Shown here: positions 11,649 to 13,892 of the stretch, piece after piece
Position numbering within the stretch: the first letter of the stretch is position 1
Layout of the letters: the number at the start of each line of letters is the position of its first letter
Assembly: GCA_002353935.1 (NCBI GenBank)
Contig: DEKP01000001.1
Span: 10,496 to 24,387 of the forward strand
Length of the DNA stretch: 13,892 bases
Direction: 5' to 3'
From: Ruminococcaceae bacterium UBA2719
GTDB lineage: Bacteria; Bacillota; Clostridia; Oscillospirales; Acutalibacteraceae
Program-made: the position numbers and the translations under genes
The notes under the pieces: model-generated
The model's input: the letters and a program-made list of their open reading frames with translations, nothing else
What the model was told of the DNA's origin: nothing
Databases searched by the model: none

Positions 11649-13892
11649 TTACTTTCCTTCGCTGATCGCAGCCTGAGCAGCAGCAAGACGAGCAATCGGA
11701 ACTCTGAACGGTGAGCAAGATACATAGTCAAGACCGATCTTGTGGCAGAACTCTACAGATGTAGGATCGCCGCCGTGCTCTCCGCAGATACCGCAGTGCA
11801 TTTCGGGTCTTACGTCTTTTCCGAGTTTAACAGCCATTTCCATGAGCTTGCCAACGCCTGTCTGGTCGAGCTTTGCAAACGGATCGTTCTCATAGATCTT
11901 AGCATCATAGTAAGAATCAAGGAACTTGCCTGCGTCGTCACGGCTGAAGCCAAAGGTCATCTGAGTAAGATCGTTAGTACCAAAGCAGAAGAATTCAGCC
12001 TCTTTAGCTATATCGTCAGCGGTCAGTGCAGCACGAGGGATCTCGATCATTGTACCAACCTCATACTTAAGATCAGCACCTGCAGCAGCGATCTCAGCGT
12101 CAGCTGTCTCTACAACGAACTTCTTAACATATTTAAGCTCTTTTACATCGCCTACGAGCGGAATCATAATCTCGGGAACAATGTTCCAATCCGGGTGAGC
12201 CTTCTTAACATTCAAAGCAGCTCTGATAACAGCCTTGGTCTGCATTTTTGCGATTTCAGGATATGTTACCGCAAGACGGCAGCCACGGTGACCCATCATC
12301 GGGTTGAACTCGTGGAGTGAATCAATTATAGCCTTGATCTGAGCAACGCTCTTGTTCTGAGCTTTTGCGAGAGCTTCGATATCAGCCTCTTCTGTAGGAA
12401 CAAACTCGTGAAGCGGAGGATCCAAGAAACGAATAGTTACAGGGTTGCCCTCTAATGCCTCATAAAGCTTCTCAAAGTCGCCCTGCTGATAAGGCATGAT
12501 CTTATCGAGAGCGGCTTCTCTTTCTTCTACTGTATCAGCACAAATCATCTCTCTGAATGCTGCGATTCTGTCAGCCTCAAAGAACATATGCTCTGTACGG
12601 CAAAGGCCGATTCCCTCTGCGCCGAGCTCTCTTGCTTTCTTAGCGTCAGCAGGAGTATCAGCGTTTGTTCTAACTTTTAACTTTCTGTATTTATCAGCCC
12701 AAGCCATAACTCTGCCGAACTCTCCCGCTATTGTTGCGTCAACTGTCGGAATAATTCCGTCGTAGATGTTACCTGTTGAACCGTCTATTGAAATAAAGTC
12801 TCCCTCTTTGAAGGTCTTGCCTGCGAGAGTAAACTGCTTGTTAGCCTCGTCCATAACAATGTCTGAACAACCTGATACGCAGCATGTGCCCATACCTCTT
12901 GCTACAACGGCAGCGTGAGAGGTCATACCGCCTCTTACAGTCAAAATGCCCTGAGAAGCCTTCATGCCTGTGATATCCTCGGGAGAAGTTTCAAGACGAA
13001 CCAAAACTACCTTTTCACCGTTTGCGTTCCATTTTTCAGCGTCGTCAGCTGTAAATACAATCTTACCGCAAGCAGCTCCCGGAGAAGCGCCGAGACCCTT
13101 ACCGATAGGAGTAGCAGCCTTGAGCTCTTTTGCGTCAAACTGCGGGTGAAGCAGTGTATCAAGGTTTCTCGGATCTATCATAAGTACCGCTTCCTGCTCT
13201 GTACGCATGCCCTCGTCAACAAGGTCGCAAGCAATCTTTAAAGCAGCCTGAGCTGTACGCTTACCGTTTCTTGTTTGGAGCATGAAGAGCTTTCCGTGCT
13301 CAACTGTAAATTCCATATCCTGCATATCTCTGTAGTGGTTCTCAAGAGTTTTGCAAACTTCGTTGAACTGTTTGAAAGCCTCTGGGAACTTTTGCTCCAT
13401 CTCTGAGATGTGCATAGGTGTTCTGACACCAGCAACAACGTCTTCGCCCTGAGCGTTTGTCAAGAACTCGCCGAACAAGCCCTTCTCACCGGTTGCAGGA
13501 TCACGTGTAAAGGCAACGCCTGTACCGCAATCGTCGCCCATGTTACCAAACGCCATTGACTGTACGTTTACCGCAGTACCCCATGAATAAGGAATATCAT
13601 TATCGCGGCGATATACGTTAGCGCGCGGGTTATCCCATGAACGGAATACGGCCTTGATAGCTCCCATGAGCTGTTCCTTAGGATCATCCGGGAAATCTTC
13701 GCCGATTTTTGATTTATACTCTGCTTTGAACTGAGAAGCAAGTTCTTTGAGATCATCTGCTGTAAGCTCAACGTCCTGAGTAACACCGCGGTCGGCTTTC
13801 ATCTCGTCGATAAGCTCTTCAAAATATTTTTTACCGACTTCCATAACAACGTCGGAATACATCTGGATAAATCTTCTGTAGCAGTCCCAAGC
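11649..13892 (-). CDS. ppdK: Pyruvate, phosphate dikinase (5' end outside window)
   Basis: Cytoplasmic enzyme interconverting pyruvate, ATP and phosphate with PEP, AMP and pyrophosphate; in anaerobes it often works in glycolysis with pyrophosphate. 747 codons are visible. The frame runs unbroken to the window edge (AWDCYRRFIQMYSDVV), so about 130 N-terminal residues of the ATP-grasp domain are missing compared with the usual length near 875. Seen in order: the end of the nucleotide-binding domain (VAFTRDPATGEKGLFGEFL), the phosphohistidine domain GGMTSHAAVVARGMG with the swinging His at 12915-12917, and the PEP-binding barrel with EGIGLCRTEHMFF, MMGHRGCRL, FCFGTNDLTQMTFGFSRDD and the catalytic Cys in MHCGICGEHGG. 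All key residues are present. It does not match PEP synthase or enzyme I, which lack these exact blocks. Confidence 0.97.
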   Translation of the reverse strand, partial: AWDCYRRFIQMYSDVVMEVGKKYFEELIDEMKADRGVTQDVELTADDLKELASQFKAEYKSKIGEDFPDDPKEQLMGAIKAVFRSWDNPRANVYRRDNDIPYSWGTAVNVQSMAFGNMGDDCGTGVAFTRDPATGEKGLFGEFLTNAQGEDVVAGVRTPMHISEMEQKFPEAFKQFNEVCKTLENHYRDMQDMEFTVEHGKLFMLQTRNGKRTAQAALKIACDLVDEGMRTEQEAVLMIDPRNLDTLLHPQFDAKELKAATPIGKGLGASPGAACGKIVFTADDAEKWNANGEKVVLVRLETSPEDITGMKASQGILTVRGGMTSHAAVVARGMGTCCVSGCSDIVMDEANKQFTLAGKTFKEGDFISIDGSTGNIYDGIIPTVDATIAGEFGRVMAWADKYRKLKVRTNADTPADAKKARELGAEGIGLCRTEHMFFEADRIAAFREMICADTVEEREAALDKIMPYQQGDFEKLYEALEGNPVTIRFLDPPLHEFVPTEEADIEALAKAQNKSVAQIKAIIDSLHEFNPMMGHRGCRLAVTYPEIAKMQTKAVIRAALNVKKAHPDWNIVPEIMIPLVGDVKELKYVKKFVVETADAEIAAAGADLKYEVGTMIEIPRAALTADDIAKEAEFFCFGTNDLTQMTFGFSRDDAGKFLDSYYDAKIYENDPFAKLDQTGVGKLMEMAVKLGKDVRPEMHCGICGEHGGDPTSVEFCHKIGLDYVSCSPFRVPIARLAAAQAAISEGK

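Noticed and set aside
11742..12320. 192-codon open frame antisense to ppdK, and further + frames at 12496-13241
   Set aside because: They lie wholly opposite a well-supported ppdK coding region and have no recognisable protein motifs; they arise from codon bias.

Overview
The window looks like chromosomal DNA of an anaerobic Clostridia-type Firmicute, most likely Ruminococcus or a close Oscillospiraceae relative. The reasons are AT-rich intergenic DNA, strong GGAGG ribosome sites, a secreted protein ending in a type I dockerin (the cellulosome/amylosome docking module), a pyruvate phosphate dikinase, and GT8 glycosyltransferases of a kind common in gut Clostridia. The genus is inference; no rRNA is present.

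Layout. (1) 1-677 has no convincing gene. It holds two near-identical 76-bp repeat copies with two hairpins each, an intrinsic terminator between them, a cluster of TCTAC/GTAGA hairpins and a candidate promoter. (2) 678-4149, + strand, is a three-gene operon: a PlsC-like acyltransferase (probably started at CTG), a GT8 glycosyltransferase, and a 591-residue fusion of GT8 with a second PlsC-like acyltransferase. Together they suggest assembly of an acylated glycan or glycolipid. It ends at a bidirectional terminator shared with the convergent metY. (3) 4302-5940, - strand, is metY (O-acetylhomoserine sulfhydrylase) behind a leader of about 320 nt with a near-consensus promoter, a 15-bp palindrome at the start site, a 25-codon ORF ending in a Cys-rich stretch, and alternative RNA pairings. 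This resembles a cysteine-sensing repressor plus attenuator. (4) 6051-7984, - strand, is a plsC / diacylglycerol-kinase-like pair with a 4-bp overlap, its own promoter and terminator. (5) 8071-9965, - strand, is a secreted transglutaminase-like protein with a dockerin, with its own promoter and terminator. (6) 10021-10590 is decayed or accessory DNA: a possible gene tail on - and a small + gene with a perfect ribosome site but a frame break at a run of nine A. (7) 10618-11485 is a visibly GC-richer unit holding an XRE regulator with two membrane helices and a zinc ribbon, bounded by hairpins that share an inverted 11-mer. (8) 11649-13892, - strand, is ppdK, cut by the window end.

Three themes stand out: lipid and glycolipid chemistry (three acyltransferase domains, two GT8 domains, one lipid kinase), sulfur amino-acid synthesis with an elaborate leader, and a cell-surface or cellulosomal protein. 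No CRISPR array, complete IS element, tRNA or rRNA was found.
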